This document shows, piece by piece, positions 1-7,067 of a stretch of 19,459 nucleotides of DNA. Source of the DNA: M55B120 sp964426155 (GTDB lineage Bacteria > Actinomycetota > Humimicrobiia > Humimicrobiales > Humimicrobiaceae); contig CAYROY010000103.1 of NCBI GenBank assembly GCA_964426155.1, positions 1-19,459 on the forward strand, written 5' to 3'. Numbering within the stretch: the first letter of the stretch is position 1; each line of letters starts with the position of its first letter. Made by a program: the position numbers and the translations under genes. The notes under the pieces are model-generated. The model ran no database searches, was not told where the DNA came from, and saw only the letters and a list, made by a program, of their open reading frames with translations.

Positions 1-249
1 TATCAGTAAGTTATTGGCTATTCTGTAGGTCCAGGCCATAAACGACCTTCCATTTAAATTAGCTTTTCCGATATTTCTATAGACCCTTATGAATACTTCG
101 CTTACAAGATCCTCTGAAATCTCCCTGTCCATTGTCCTGAAATAATAAAAACGGTATATTCTGGGCATCATTTCCTGATAGATCAGAGAGAACCATTTTT
201 TATCACTGCTTCTTTTATATTTTCTTATATATTCACCGATATTTTTCAT
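1..249 (-). CDS. ECF-type sigma-70 family RNA polymerase sigma factor (N-terminal part, cut by window edge)
   Basis: The frame is open from an ATG at 249 to the window edge, giving 83 residues that begin MKNIGEYIRKYK. The segment DREISEDLVSEVFIRVYRNI followed by SFMAWTYRIANNLLI is the typical sigma-70 region 2 pattern (core binding and -10 recognition: E-D-L-x-x-E-V-F, then W-x-Y-R-I-A-x-N). An in-frame TAA lies seven codons upstream of the ATG and no other start lies between, so the start is well fixed, although no strong ribosome site precedes it. Region 4 and any anti-sigma gene lie outside the window. The gene follows the DUF4405 gene by 72 bases on the same strand and may be co-transcribed with it. 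Known for the family: ECF factors direct transcription of small stress or envelope regulons. Which signal is sensed here cannot be read from the sequence. Confidence 0.85.
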   Translation of the reverse strand, partial: MKNIGEYIRKYKRSSDKKWFSLIYQEMMPRIYRFYYFRTMDREISEDLVSEVFIRVYRNIGKANLNGRSFMAWTYRIANNLLI

Positions 250-265
250 ATGACTGGCAGCCGGA

Positions 266-302
266 TTTTAAATATATAACTTGTATAATTATATATTTAA
301 AA
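266..302. repeat. Perfect 13-bp AT-only inverted repeat upstream of the sigma gene
   Basis: TTTTAAATATATA at 266-278 is the exact reverse complement of 290-302, with an 11-base loop. A second pair, GGCAGCC at 256-262 and GGCTGCC at 325-331, lies outside it and could extend the structure. It sits between the DUF4405 stop and the sigma factor start, so it could be an RNA hairpin separating their expression or a protein-binding site. AT-only palindromes can also arise by chance in such DNA. Confidence 0.4.
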
Positions 303-321
303 CTCTTATATAAAAACCCGG

Positions 322-612
322 TCAGGCTGCCGGTTTAAAACTATTTTTAAAGTAGCAGACTATTACTTTCCAATTCAGAATCAGATGAAAAATTATTAGA
401 GCAATTAGAATCATTGAGCTCCAGTCATGCAATATCTTAAGCCCGCTTCTGGCGGTAAGATCAAGAATAGATGAGGTGCTTAATGCAATTCCACCCCTGT
501 TTCCAGGGCCTGATGGAAGAATTAGAAGGGCCAGACCGGTAATCATACTTACAAGCCCTGAAAGAAACAATAATATATCGGTTATTATTTTTAGTCTTAT
601 CCTTAATTTCAC
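322..612 (-). CDS. DUF4405 domain membrane protein, 96 aa
   Basis: Small integral membrane protein with two hydrophobic segments, about residues 11-33 and 64-86, separated by a Gly/Pro-rich loop. The motif LHDW at 61-64 and HLILNW at 76-81 is the DUF4405 signature. These paired histidines (H62, H76) resemble heme-binding histidines of cytochrome b-type membrane helices, but heme binding is an inference. The start is a GTG at 610-612 that overlaps the TGA of the preceding gene (GTGA, 4 bases), with AAGGA a few bases upstream, so translation is probably coupled. The length is normal for single-domain DUF4405 proteins. It lies between a secreted small protein and an ECF sigma factor, which suggests an envelope or redox sensing role, unproven. 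Confidence 0.8.
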   Translation of the reverse strand: MKLRIRLKIITDILLFLSGLVSMITGLALLILPSGPGNRGGIALSTSSILDLTARSGLKILHDWSSMILIALIIFHLILNWKVIVCYFKNSFKPAA

Positions 613-995
613 TGATCTATCCTTTTCCTGTACTGATTATAATTCTGATTTTTATGCTGGTTGCCTTCCGGTTCATTTTCCTGCTGTTCATACCTGTAAT
701 GGTATTCATGTCTGTAGCTGTAACAATTTTCCTCTCCTTCCAGGTATCTGCCTTGCCCACCCTGTTCTTTTAACTTTAAACAATTTCTGCTATTAACCAT
801 CAGGCAGTCTTCTGAATCCTGAAATCTGTTTCTGGCGGATTCTCCATTACAATTTATTTCATGGTTATAGGGCCTGTCAGCAGTACTTCTGTCTGAAAAC
901 TCTGATTTTTCTTTCTGGAAAGCGTAAATGCTTCCAGAAGCAGTAAGCGATAAAACAACTATAATTATTATTGCCACTATGGTCTTTCTTGCCAT
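609..995 (-). CDS. Small secreted Cys/His/Tyr-rich protein, 128 aa, unknown function
   Basis: Residues 1-25 form a classical signal peptide: MARK, a hydrophobic core of Ile/Val/Leu, and a likely signal peptidase I site after SIYA. The mature part is very polar, with four cysteines (C49, C64, C72, C91) and a C-terminal third rich in His, Tyr, Gln and Asn. I do not recognise a family. Four Cys plus His-rich composition would suit disulfide formation or metal binding outside the membrane, but this is inference. A strong ribosome site (AGGAGG, about 6 bases before the ATG) supports a real gene. It is the first gene of a unit with the DUF4405 protein (4-base overlap) and the sigma factor. Confidence 0.7.
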   Translation of the reverse strand: MARKTIVAIIIIVVLSLTASGSIYAFQKEKSEFSDRSTADRPYNHEINCNGESARNRFQDSEDCLMVNSRNCLKLKEQGGQGRYLEGEENCYSYRHEYHYRYEQQENEPEGNQHKNQNYNQYRKRIDQ

Positions 996-1152
996 TATTT
1001 TCCTCCTTTTTTATATATAAACGATTTAGATTGGAAAAATGTTAGGGAGTCTTATTATTAGGTAGTCCTGCAGCAAGTTTATTATATGTAAAGGAAATAG
1101 GGTCAAGCCGGGATTTTAACTATTGACAGTTATGATATAAAATAGAATTAAG

Positions 1153-1908
1153 ATGAAAAATTTAAAATTAAGTCAGGATTGGCTTGTAAAATTATTACCG
1201 GAAGGATTGCCGTATCCTGCTTCAACAATAATTAGCGGGCCCGGCGGTTCAGGAAAGCCTTTGATAGGGTTTGCGTTTGTGTCTGACTGGTTGAAGGCTG
1301 GAGGCAGTGTTATATTTATTGCCCTGCAGTACCCTGAAGCAAAATTTGTAAAAGCGTCTTTAAATAAAATTTATAATATAAATGTTGATGAGTACTCTGA
1401 TAAGATAGCATATATACAGTTTAATCATGGTATAGATTCATGGGAAAATACCGGGAAGAATACATTGGATGCCAATCTTTTAAAGCCGGATATATGGGAA
1501 GAGTCTGTCAATAAAGCTGAGGGATTTTTTTCTGATATACATGATCCCGGTGTACTGGTATTTGCCTCGGCTCTAAATCTCTTGTTATTCTCACCGACCT
1601 ATAGGAAATTGAATTTAGATAAATTTGTAAAGCTGCTATCCGGGGATAAAAGAAGGACATATATTTTTTCCGTAAGTACGAGTGCTTTCCGGGAGGGAAT
1701 AGAAAGATGGGAAAAATCTGCTGATAATATTATGTTTGCCAGGATTGAAGAAGAAATGAAATTGTATTTGAGGCTGGAAAAAATAAATGGCAAAGATACT
1801 ATCTCTGATGAGATCCCGGTACCAATCAAGAGAGAGACACTCGAAGAGATAAAGGATATAGCTGAAAGTGTAAGAAAAAGGCAGATCCCCGAGCTTAAAA
1901 GGATTTAA
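1153..1908 (+). CDS. KaiC/GvpD/RAD55-like RecA-superfamily protein with degenerate ATPase motifs, 251 aa
   Basis: The N-terminal layout matches single-domain KaiC/RAD55-type proteins (COG0467 group): a lead-in LPEGLPYPASTIISG, a P-loop GPGGSGKP at 29-36, then an F-x-x-D-W-L-K-A-G-G helix and the strand SVIFIALQYPE. The length is normal for the family. Two key positions are abnormal. The Thr/Ser after the P-loop Lys is Pro36, and the Walker B strand, about 134-144 (VLVFASALNLL), has no Asp at its end. Nucleotide may still bind, but hydrolysis is doubtful. The C-terminal 40 residues are charged and helical. No clear Shine-Dalgarno precedes the ATG. The gene is divergent from the secreted-protein operon and has no same-strand partner close by. 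Possible roles are a scaffold or signalling protein; the substrate is unknown. Confidence 0.7.
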   Translation: MKNLKLSQDWLVKLLPEGLPYPASTIISGPGGSGKPLIGFAFVSDWLKAGGSVIFIALQYPEAKFVKASLNKIYNINVDEYSDKIAYIQFNHGIDSWENTGKNTLDANLLKPDIWEESVNKAEGFFSDIHDPGVLVFASALNLLLFSPTYRKLNLDKFVKLLSGDKRRTYIFSVSTSAFREGIERWEKSADNIMFARIEEEMKLYLRLEKINGKDTISDEIPVPIKRETLEEIKDIAESVRKRQIPELKRI

Positions 1909-1957
1909 AACATATCAGCTTTACTGTTTTATATATTATATTTTATGGCTGCATGGA

Positions 1958-2140
1958 TTACATGATAAATTGCAGCAGATTGTAAACCATAAAACCCGGC
2001 CAGACCAGAGCTTTAAGGAAACCGAGAACACCCATCCAGAAAGAAGATGAACTCTGTATATAATATACCGCAGCACCTATAAAACCCATAAAATATACAG
2101 CACCTGCCATTCCGGACCCACCATGATTACGCGATATCAT
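1958..2140 (-). CDS. Small conserved-type membrane protein, 60 aa
   Basis: A polar Gly/Ser-rich start is followed by two hydrophobic stretches, about residues 11-28 and 34-58. The core reads GFIGAAVYYIQ, then FWMGVLGFLKALVWPGF. I recall near-identical small proteins, with the LGFLKALVWP motif, as 'hypothetical membrane protein' in many bacteria, but no function is established. A GGGGG-containing ribosome site lies just upstream of the ATG at 2138-2140. It stands alone, convergent with the ATPase gene and divergent from the dehydrogenase. Confidence 0.7.
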   Translation of the reverse strand: MISRNHGGSGMAGAVYFMGFIGAAVYYIQSSSSFWMGVLGFLKALVWPGFMVYNLLQFIM

Positions 2141-2254
2141 CTCTACCCCCTTATGACTGCTTACTCATAATAATACCTTTTATTACAGATATATAAATCT
2201 TAGATAACAATTTTATAATAATATCAGAAGATTTAATAGGAGGGTTATTATTTC

Positions 2255-2329
2255 GTGAAGTTCCATATCTTATATCTAAAAGAGATCAATCCGCCGATCC
2301 TTGAGGAATTTAGATATACTCGTTTATAA
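2255..2329 (+). CDS. Possible 24-residue leader peptide upstream of the alcohol dehydrogenase
   Basis: A perfect AGGAGGG at 2238-2244 is followed after 10 bases by GTG at 2255 and a 24-codon frame ending TAA at 2327-2329, starting VKFHILYLKEINPP. It ends about 42 bases before the dehydrogenase start. The strong ribosome site is the only real evidence. The peptide could be a leader, a remnant of a lost gene, or chance. Confidence 0.25.
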   Translation: MKFHILYLKEINPPILEEFRYTRL

Positions 2330-2371
2330 TGATTCTATGTTCTATTTTAATAATGCCATCCGGAGGTGCAC

Positions 2372-3691
2372 ATGAATTATAGTAGTAGAGCAATAGAAAT
2401 GCTTAAGAGCTGGAAAAAGGAAAGCTATGCCTTTGGTATGGGTACACTGGAAAAAACAGGAGAATTTGCTGAAAGAGCCGGCAGATCTACAATGCTTGTT
2501 GCAACAGGTTGGGGAAATTCAAAGTGGATTAATCCAATTGTAGGGGAAATTAAATCTTTTCTGGAAAATAAAAATATTAATATAATAGGTATTATAAAGG
2601 GAGCCAGGCCAAATGCCCCGCGTGAGGATGTTTACCGGATTGCCAATCAGATAGGCAAGAAAAATCCTGACAGCATAATGGCTGTTGGAGGGGGCAGTAC
2701 AATTGACGCGGTAAAGGCTGCAGGTGTACTTGCTACTCTGGATCCGGATGACGTAGAAGCTTATTTTGGTAAAGGCATTGTAACAGAGAGGTTAAACTCT
2801 GAGAAAAAGAAACTTCCTCCAGTAATTGCGGTCCAGACCACTGCAAGTTCCGGGGCACACCTTACAAGGTATTCTAATATTACTGATCCTCTGACAGGAC
2901 AGAAGAAACTTATAATAGATGATGCGATCACGCCGCCGCTTGCGGTATTTGATTACAGAACAAACATGGGGGCGCCTTACGATCTGAAGGCAGACGGGGC
3001 ACTGGACGGCATGGCACACTGCCTTGAAGTAGTATGCGGTGCTACCAGCAGGCCTTTTTTTGAAGAGGCAATGAAAATTGCAGAAACAGGTATCAGCCTT
3101 ATTGTGGAAAATCTGCCAGAAGCCCTTATAAAGCCCGGGGAAGATAAAGCAGCCGGGGCTATCGGACTGGCAGCTGACCTTGGCGGATATGCAATAATGG
3201 TTGGGGGGACAAATTTTGGCCATCTTTTCAGCTTCTCGCTTGTAAACAAGCTGACCCATGGCAGAGCATGTGCAATAGCAAATCCATATGTGATTGTGTT
3301 CTTTGCTCCTGCAATTGAACCACAATTAAGGATGGTTGGAAATATATTTAAAAGATATGGGTATATTGATGAAGATATTAATAGATACAGCGGCAGGGAA
3401 CTTGGTATTACAGTGGGAAGAGGAATGATAAAATTCTTAAAGTCCATAAAAGTACCTGTAACTTTTGGAGAAGCTGGGATCGATGACGGGGATAAAAAAA
3501 GAATTCTAACTGCTGCCAGGAATCCCCAGCTGTGGAGCAAGCTTGAGCAGGCACCTGTTTCTCTTATTTCCAGGTATCCAGACGGCAGGGTTGATAAGGA
3601 TAAGACAGAAGAGAATATAGAGAATTATCTTGGATCTTTGATAGATGCAATAATCAGTGGTGATTTTGACAGGATCAAGAATATTTCCTGA
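2372..3691 (+). CDS. Iron-containing alcohol dehydrogenase, about 439 aa
   Basis: Group III metal-dependent alcohol dehydrogenase: NAD(P)-linked oxidation of an alcohol or reduction of an aldehyde in the cytoplasm. An N-terminal nucleotide-binding half carries GGGSTIDAVKA (about residues 106-116), followed by a C-terminal helical metal-binding half. Likely metal ligands are D212 and H216 in DGMAHCLE, H284 in GTNFGHLFS, and H296 in THGRACAI, so the site looks intact. The length is somewhat above the usual 380-400 residues; the extra is mainly in the C-terminal part. ATG at 2372 is preferred over the in-frame GTG at 2366 because GGAGG at 2362-2366 is 5 bases before it. The substrate cannot be read; the gene stands alone with a possible leader ORF in front. 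It ends 60 bases from the convergent Gmad2 gene. Confidence 0.9.
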   Translation: MNYSSRAIEMLKSWKKESYAFGMGTLEKTGEFAERAGRSTMLVATGWGNSKWINPIVGEIKSFLENKNINIIGIIKGARPNAPREDVYRIANQIGKKNPDSIMAVGGGSTIDAVKAAGVLATLDPDDVEAYFGKGIVTERLNSEKKKLPPVIAVQTTASSGAHLTRYSNITDPLTGQKKLIIDDAITPPLAVFDYRTNMGAPYDLKADGALDGMAHCLEVVCGATSRPFFEEAMKIAETGISLIVENLPEALIKPGEDKAAGAIGLAADLGGYAIMVGGTNFGHLFSFSLVNKLTHGRACAIANPYVIVFFAPAIEPQLRMVGNIFKRYGYIDEDINRYSGRELGITVGRGMIKFLKSIKVPVTFGEAGIDDGDKKRILTAARNPQLWSKLEQAPVSLISRYPDGRVDKDKTEENIENYLGSLIDAIISGDFDRIKNIS

Positions 3692-3751
3692 AGTTTGATT
3701 TATATGACTGTTTATCAATAGCTAATACCTTAAGAATAGCGAATTATTTTT

Positions 3752-4273
3752 TTACTCAAACCTTACAGGTATTTCGATCTGTGCGTCATGCTCCCGCATA
3801 TCTGAAGGATTATTTTTTTCCAGTATTAGCACGCCTTCGGAGGCATCGGGTTTATTAAACTCTATTTGTGATTTGAAAGGAACAAAATCCTCGGTCATCC
3901 ACTCTCCCTCTGCCTGTGCATAATGGAGGGCAAGTTCATTTCCATTTGAGTCTATTAATCTTACGGGAAATGTTGCTTCGAAAAACCATGTCCCCCTGGC
4001 CTCACCCGTAATAACGAGAGGGCTTTCAATTAACTGGCCCTGTGCGGGTGTAAATACTTTTATTTGATCTGAGTAGTCCTGGGTATCAGTATTTTCTTCT
4101 TCCTTATTATTTTGTGGTAATTCCGCTGGATCTTCTTCTACAACGGCAACCGTCTCAGGTGTTTTATCGGAGCTTTCAGAAGGGAAAAAGATCATGCAGG
4201 AATTAATAGAGATAATTAATGTAAGGGCAGCAAGAATAAATATAATAATCTTTAGTTTCATATAACTTGGCAT
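3752..4273 (-). CDS. Gmad2-domain surface protein, probable lipoprotein, 173 aa
   Basis: A hydrophobic export segment (about residues 6-24) ends in SINSC. C26 may be a lipidation cysteine, but the lipobox is imperfect. A Glu/Thr/Asn-rich linker follows (about 32-68), then an immunoglobulin-like domain from about residue 70 to the end. IKVFTPAQGQLIESPLVITG, GTWFFEATFPVRL and EWMTEDFVPF are the hallmarks of Gmad2 (immunoglobulin-like domain of spore germination proteins, PF10648), which is also common in non-sporulating bacteria on surface lipoproteins. M5 (base 4261) is an alternative start; neither start has a clear ribosome site. It presumably acts at the outer face of the membrane. It has no operon partner here. 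Confidence 0.8.
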   Translation of the reverse strand: MPSYMKLKIIIFILAALTLIISINSCMIFFPSESSDKTPETVAVVEEDPAELPQNNKEEENTDTQDYSDQIKVFTPAQGQLIESPLVITGEARGTWFFEATFPVRLIDSNGNELALHYAQAEGEWMTEDFVPFKSQIEFNKPDASEGVLILEKNNPSDMREHDAQIEIPVRFE

Positions 4274-4296
4274 TATTTTTATTAAAAATTAAGGCT

Positions 4297-4302
4297 ATTA
4301 TA
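4297..4302 (-). promoter_or_regulatory. Candidate -10 box for the Gmad2 gene
   Basis: On the minus strand this reads TATAAT, 24 bases before the ATG at 4273. No good -35 box is present at 16-18 bases, so the call rests on the -10 match alone. Confidence 0.3.
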
Positions 4303-4326
4303 CAATCAGATTATATATTATTAACA

Positions 4327-4485
4327 TCATTTTATCTTTATTGCTAGTATTATGAAAGTAAAGTTAAATATTGATGCTACTACAGCGTTAATAACATGAT
4401 AACAGAAATTAATCATCCAAAAATAATTTCCTAAATAACCCCACCATACAGGCCCAATATGGACATGATAACTTTTTAATTGACT
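4327..4485 (-). other. Trp/His-rich open frame without a start codon, possible gene remnant
   Basis: Fifty-three codons are open on the minus strand, including GPVWWGYLGNYFWMINF and a hydrophobic tail NAVVASIFNFTFIILAIKIK before a TGA at 4327-4329. The composition looks like a small membrane protein, but the only ATG is internal and no ribosome site was found. It may be a decayed gene or chance in AT-rich DNA. Confidence 0.2.
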
Positions 4486-4568
4486 TTAATAATGTAGGGT
4501 GTAAAATAATAAAACAATATGATATTTTTATGATATATTGTAAATTTCCCATTGTGATAAAGATACTT

Positions 4569-4574
4569 TATAAT
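4569..4574 (+). promoter_or_regulatory. Candidate -10 box of the importer operon
   Basis: An exact TATAAT lies about 208 bases before the binding-protein ATG. The hexamer 17 bases upstream (TTCCCA) is a poor -35, which could mean activator dependence. Other AT-rich boxes nearby cannot be excluded. Confidence 0.3.
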
Positions 4575-4781
4575 AGTGTATTAATTAGTGTTGTAAAGGG
4601 GGTGGGACGTAAAAAATAATTTATAAATAATTATGTGATAGGGAGGTGATGATTATAGAAAAAAAGAAAAAATTTTGCACGTAAAGATTATAATTATAGC
4701 AAACACATGAACCAGGATAAATCTATAATTAATATTATGAAAAAAACTTTCTAAAAGAATAGTTAGAAAAGGAGTTCTAAA

Positions 4782-6080
4782 ATGAAAAACGTATTGTTAT
4801 GGTTAACCATATCGATTATAAGTATAGCCTTAGTAGGGGCATTTTCTCTAGCTGGCTGTAAGAAAGAAGCTCCTCCTGGAGAGGAAGCAGTGGTAGAAGC
4901 TGAAGAGTCATTGGAAGAAGCAGAAGAAGAGGAAGCAGCTCCTACAGAGAAGATAAAATTAAATTTCTTAAGCCATACTTATGAGCCCTGGAATAACAAG
5001 CTTATTGAACAAGCAGATGCATATATGGAGCAAAATCCAAATATTGAAATAGAATATTCATATGTAATGCACGAAGATCTGTATACAAAGATAATATCAT
5101 CGCTTGAAGGTAAAACAGGAGCAGATATTATTGGAGTTTATGGCCCCTGGATACCCCAATTAATTTCAGGGAATTTCCTTTCTGAAGCTCCAGATGATGT
5201 AGCAGAAGATATAGAAAATAATTATGGTCGGTTTGAAAAAGACGCAGTAACATTTGACGGTAAGATAACATCCTATATACAGCATATAGGAATCAGGGTT
5301 ACTATCGTAAATCCATTATTTTTTGAAGAAATTGGGGAAGAAATCCCTGAAACATGGAGCGGTTGGGCAGAATTATCAGAGAAATATGCTGACAGAGATG
5401 ATATAACTATTACAGCTATGGCACCTGACCGTCCACATATATTTTTAGACTGGGCAACCGTGCTAAAATGTTTCGGCGTAGATACTATATCCGATGATTT
5501 GACAAAAGCTACTTTTAATACTCCGGAAGGCATAGAAGCAACAAAAACTTTCCTAAAATTGGCAGACCCTGATTTTCCAACAACTGATGCTAATTCTGTA
5601 TTCTTGCTGGGTAGGGCTGGGATGGTAAGCGATGGCCCATGGGCCAAGTCGTTCTATGAAGATTCAGAGATCCTGAAAGAATACAGGACAACAATACCTC
5701 CTGAAGAAAATGAAAGATGGCTTTCAGCATATGTCTGGAACTGGGTAGTAAACGCAAATTCCAGTCCTGAAAAACAGAGAGCGGCATGGGACTTTAACAA
5801 GTATATATCAAATGATGAGAACTATCTTGATATGGCACAAACAGTCGGCTTTACCCCGATTAGGAATGCCAATAAAGATATATTATCTGAAGATTCATGG
5901 ATAAAAGGTTTTGTCGATTCACTTGATTATGCTTTCATATACTATGCAAGGGTTAATAACTGGGAAGAAGTTGAAAAATTAATAAGTATAGAACTCGAGA
6001 GAGCTGTTGCAGGAGAAATTAGCGTGGAGGAAGCACTGGCGAATGCCGAAAATGTAACAAATGAAGCACTATCAAAATAA
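4782..6080 (+). CDS. ABC transporter substrate-binding lipoprotein (family 1, carbohydrate type), 432 aa
   Basis: Captures a solute outside the cell and delivers it to the permeases encoded next. The signal sequence ends in the lipobox LAGC with C26 as the lipidation site. A very acidic Glu/Ala linker (about residues 33-55) tethers the domain to the membrane. From about residue 58 (KLNFLSHTYEPW) the protein follows the family 1 binding-protein fold, with typical pieces such as GADIIGVYGPWIPQLISGNFL, LLGRAGMVSDGPWAKS and the C-terminal AWDFNKYISNDENYLD. The length is normal. AAGGAG about 8 bases before the ATG sets the start. A strong hairpin follows the stop, as is common after abundant binding proteins. 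The ligand is not determinable from sequence; oligosaccharide or glycoside is the family default. Confidence 0.92.
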   Translation: MKNVLLWLTISIISIALVGAFSLAGCKKEAPPGEEAVVEAEESLEEAEEEEAAPTEKIKLNFLSHTYEPWNNKLIEQADAYMEQNPNIEIEYSYVMHEDLYTKIISSLEGKTGADIIGVYGPWIPQLISGNFLSEAPDDVAEDIENNYGRFEKDAVTFDGKITSYIQHIGIRVTIVNPLFFEEIGEEIPETWSGWAELSEKYADRDDITITAMAPDRPHIFLDWATVLKCFGVDTISDDLTKATFNTPEGIEATKTFLKLADPDFPTTDANSVFLLGRAGMVSDGPWAKSFYEDSEILKEYRTTIPPEENERWLSAYVWNWVVNANSSPEKQRAAWDFNKYISNDENYLDMAQTVGFTPIRNANKDILSEDSWIKGFVDSLDYAFIYYARVNNWEEVEKLISIELERAVAGEISVEEALANAENVTNEALSK

Positions 6081-6101
6081 AATGATCTAAAGTAAAAAAA
6101 A

Positions 6102-6137
6102 TATTATCCTGGCAGGGTTGTTCCTGCCAGGATAATA
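6102..6137 (+). terminator. Strong intercistronic hairpin after the binding-protein gene
   Basis: A 15-bp perfect stem (core TATCCTGGCAGG paired with CCTGCCAGGATA) encloses a 6-base loop (GTTGTT), starting about 22 bases after the binding-protein stop. On the plus strand no long T run follows, so it is better read as a partial terminator or mRNA 3' stabiliser that lets the binding protein outnumber the permeases. On the minus strand it is followed by eight T, so it could also stop antisense transcription. Confidence 0.65.
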
Positions 6138-6173
6138 CTAAATTGTTTATGGTATAGAAAATAATAAATAATA

Positions 6174-7067
6174 ATGAGTAAAAGAAGTTCTGTTTTAAAA
6201 AATAATGAAAAAAGATTTATTATTTCTGGTCTGGTTCCTATAATCTCTCTTTTCGCTCTTATTTTTGCATATCCAATATTTTCAGCTTTTTATATAAGTT
6301 TAAATGATTGGAAGCTTCTTTCGGATATTCATAATTTTATTGGGTTCAGTAATTATATCGACATTTTTTCTGATGATATATTTCAAAAAAGTTTTGTAAA
6401 CACAATTTATTTTACTGCTATATACCTTGCTCTTACAGTAACGTTGGGTTTGGGATTTGCAGTTTTTCTTAATTCGCTTAAAAAAATTTATCAAACTATA
6501 CTTGAAGTCATATTGTTTTTACCGGTTGTGACCATAACGGTTGCAGCAGCTTTAATATGGAGATGGATGTATGTACCCTCCTTTGGAATAATTAACTATC
6601 TACTTAGCTTTTTTAATATAGGTCCTTTCAAATTTTTGATGTCACCAGACATGGTAATACCTTCTATTGTTATAATGACCACATGGAAATGGCTTGGACT
6701 GAATGTCATTATTTTTTTAGCAGGTATTCAATCTATACCAGAACAATATTATGAAGCTGCAAGAATAGATGGAGCAGGACCATTGTCGATGTTTAGGAGA
6801 ATTACTCTCCCTTTATTAAAACCAACACTTGAATATATTTTTGTTACAACTGTTTTAGCCTCTATGCAGGTTTTTACAGAAATATTTATGTTGACGTCCG
6901 GAGGGCCGGGGACTTCAAGCAGAGTAATAGCACTGCATATATATGAAGTGGGCTTTAAATTTTTAAGAATAGGCGAAGCTTCAGCTGTAGCTTTTGTTTT
7001 ATTTGCTTTTATTTTAACATTAACTGTATTTCAATTCAGAATATTTAAAAGAGAAGAACTTTACTAG
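6174..7067 (+). CDS. Carbohydrate-type ABC transporter permease (MalF/UgpA-like), 297 aa
   Basis: Inner-membrane subunit with about six hydrophobic helices. The EAA loop that contacts the ATPase is EAARIDGAGPLSMFRRITLP, starting at residue 194. The opening VPIISLFALIFAYPIFSAFYISLNDW and the sequence TSGGPGTSSRVIALHIYEVGF near the C-terminus are typical of the MalF/UgpA group. The start is an ATG with no clear ribosome site. It lies 93 bases after the binding-protein gene, across the hairpin, and overlaps the next permease start by one base. Confidence 0.92.
   Translation: MSKRSSVLKNNEKRFIISGLVPIISLFALIFAYPIFSAFYISLNDWKLLSDIHNFIGFSNYIDIFSDDIFQKSFVNTIYFTAIYLALTVTLGLGFAVFLNSLKKIYQTILEVILFLPVVTITVAAALIWRWMYVPSFGIINYLLSFFNIGPFKFLMSPDMVIPSIVIMTTWKWLGLNVIIFLAGIQSIPEQYYEAARIDGAGPLSMFRRITLPLLKPTLEYIFVTTVLASMQVFTEIFMLTSGGPGTSSRVIALHIYEVGFKFLRIGEASAVAFVLFAFILTLTVFQFRIFKREELY

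Larger units (their letters stand above)
4274..4781. other. 508-bp gene-poor region between the Gmad2 gene and the importer operon
   Basis: No convincing gene lies here. It holds the minus-strand promoter region of the Gmad2 gene, a Trp-rich minus-strand open frame without a start (4327-4485), a perfect TATAAT at 4569-4574 with only a poor -35, and a leader of about 200 bases before the binding-protein gene. Within the leader, GGGAGGTG at 4641-4648 precedes an 11-codon ORF (4649-4684), but its spacing is too short for a confident call. I looked for an obvious ROK or LacI-type operator palindrome and saw none. Confidence 0.5.

Noticed and set aside
476..796. Plus-strand frame of 106 codons
   Set aside because: It overlaps two minus-strand genes with signal peptide, ribosome site and DUF4405 signature; its own composition is not protein-like.
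1081..1106. Minus-strand TTGACC and TATAAT as a promoter for the secreted-protein operon
   Set aside because: The spacing is 14 bases, too short for a confident sigma-70 promoter, though it cannot be fully excluded.
1123..1141. TTGACA and TATAAA as a promoter for the KaiC-like gene
   Set aside because: The boxes are only 7 bases apart, far from the 16-18 needed.
2792..3540. Long minus-strand open frames opposite the alcohol dehydrogenase
   Set aside because: They have no recognisable domains and lie wholly inside a well-supported gene; shadow frames.
3692..3751. Terminator between the convergent dehydrogenase and Gmad2 genes
   Set aside because: A T run is present, but the only stem (GCTA with TAGC) is too weak to call.
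4649..4684. Eleven-codon ORF after GGGAGGTG in the importer leader
   Set aside because: Only 2 bases separate GGAGG from the ATG and the peptide is a Lys-rich product of an A-run.
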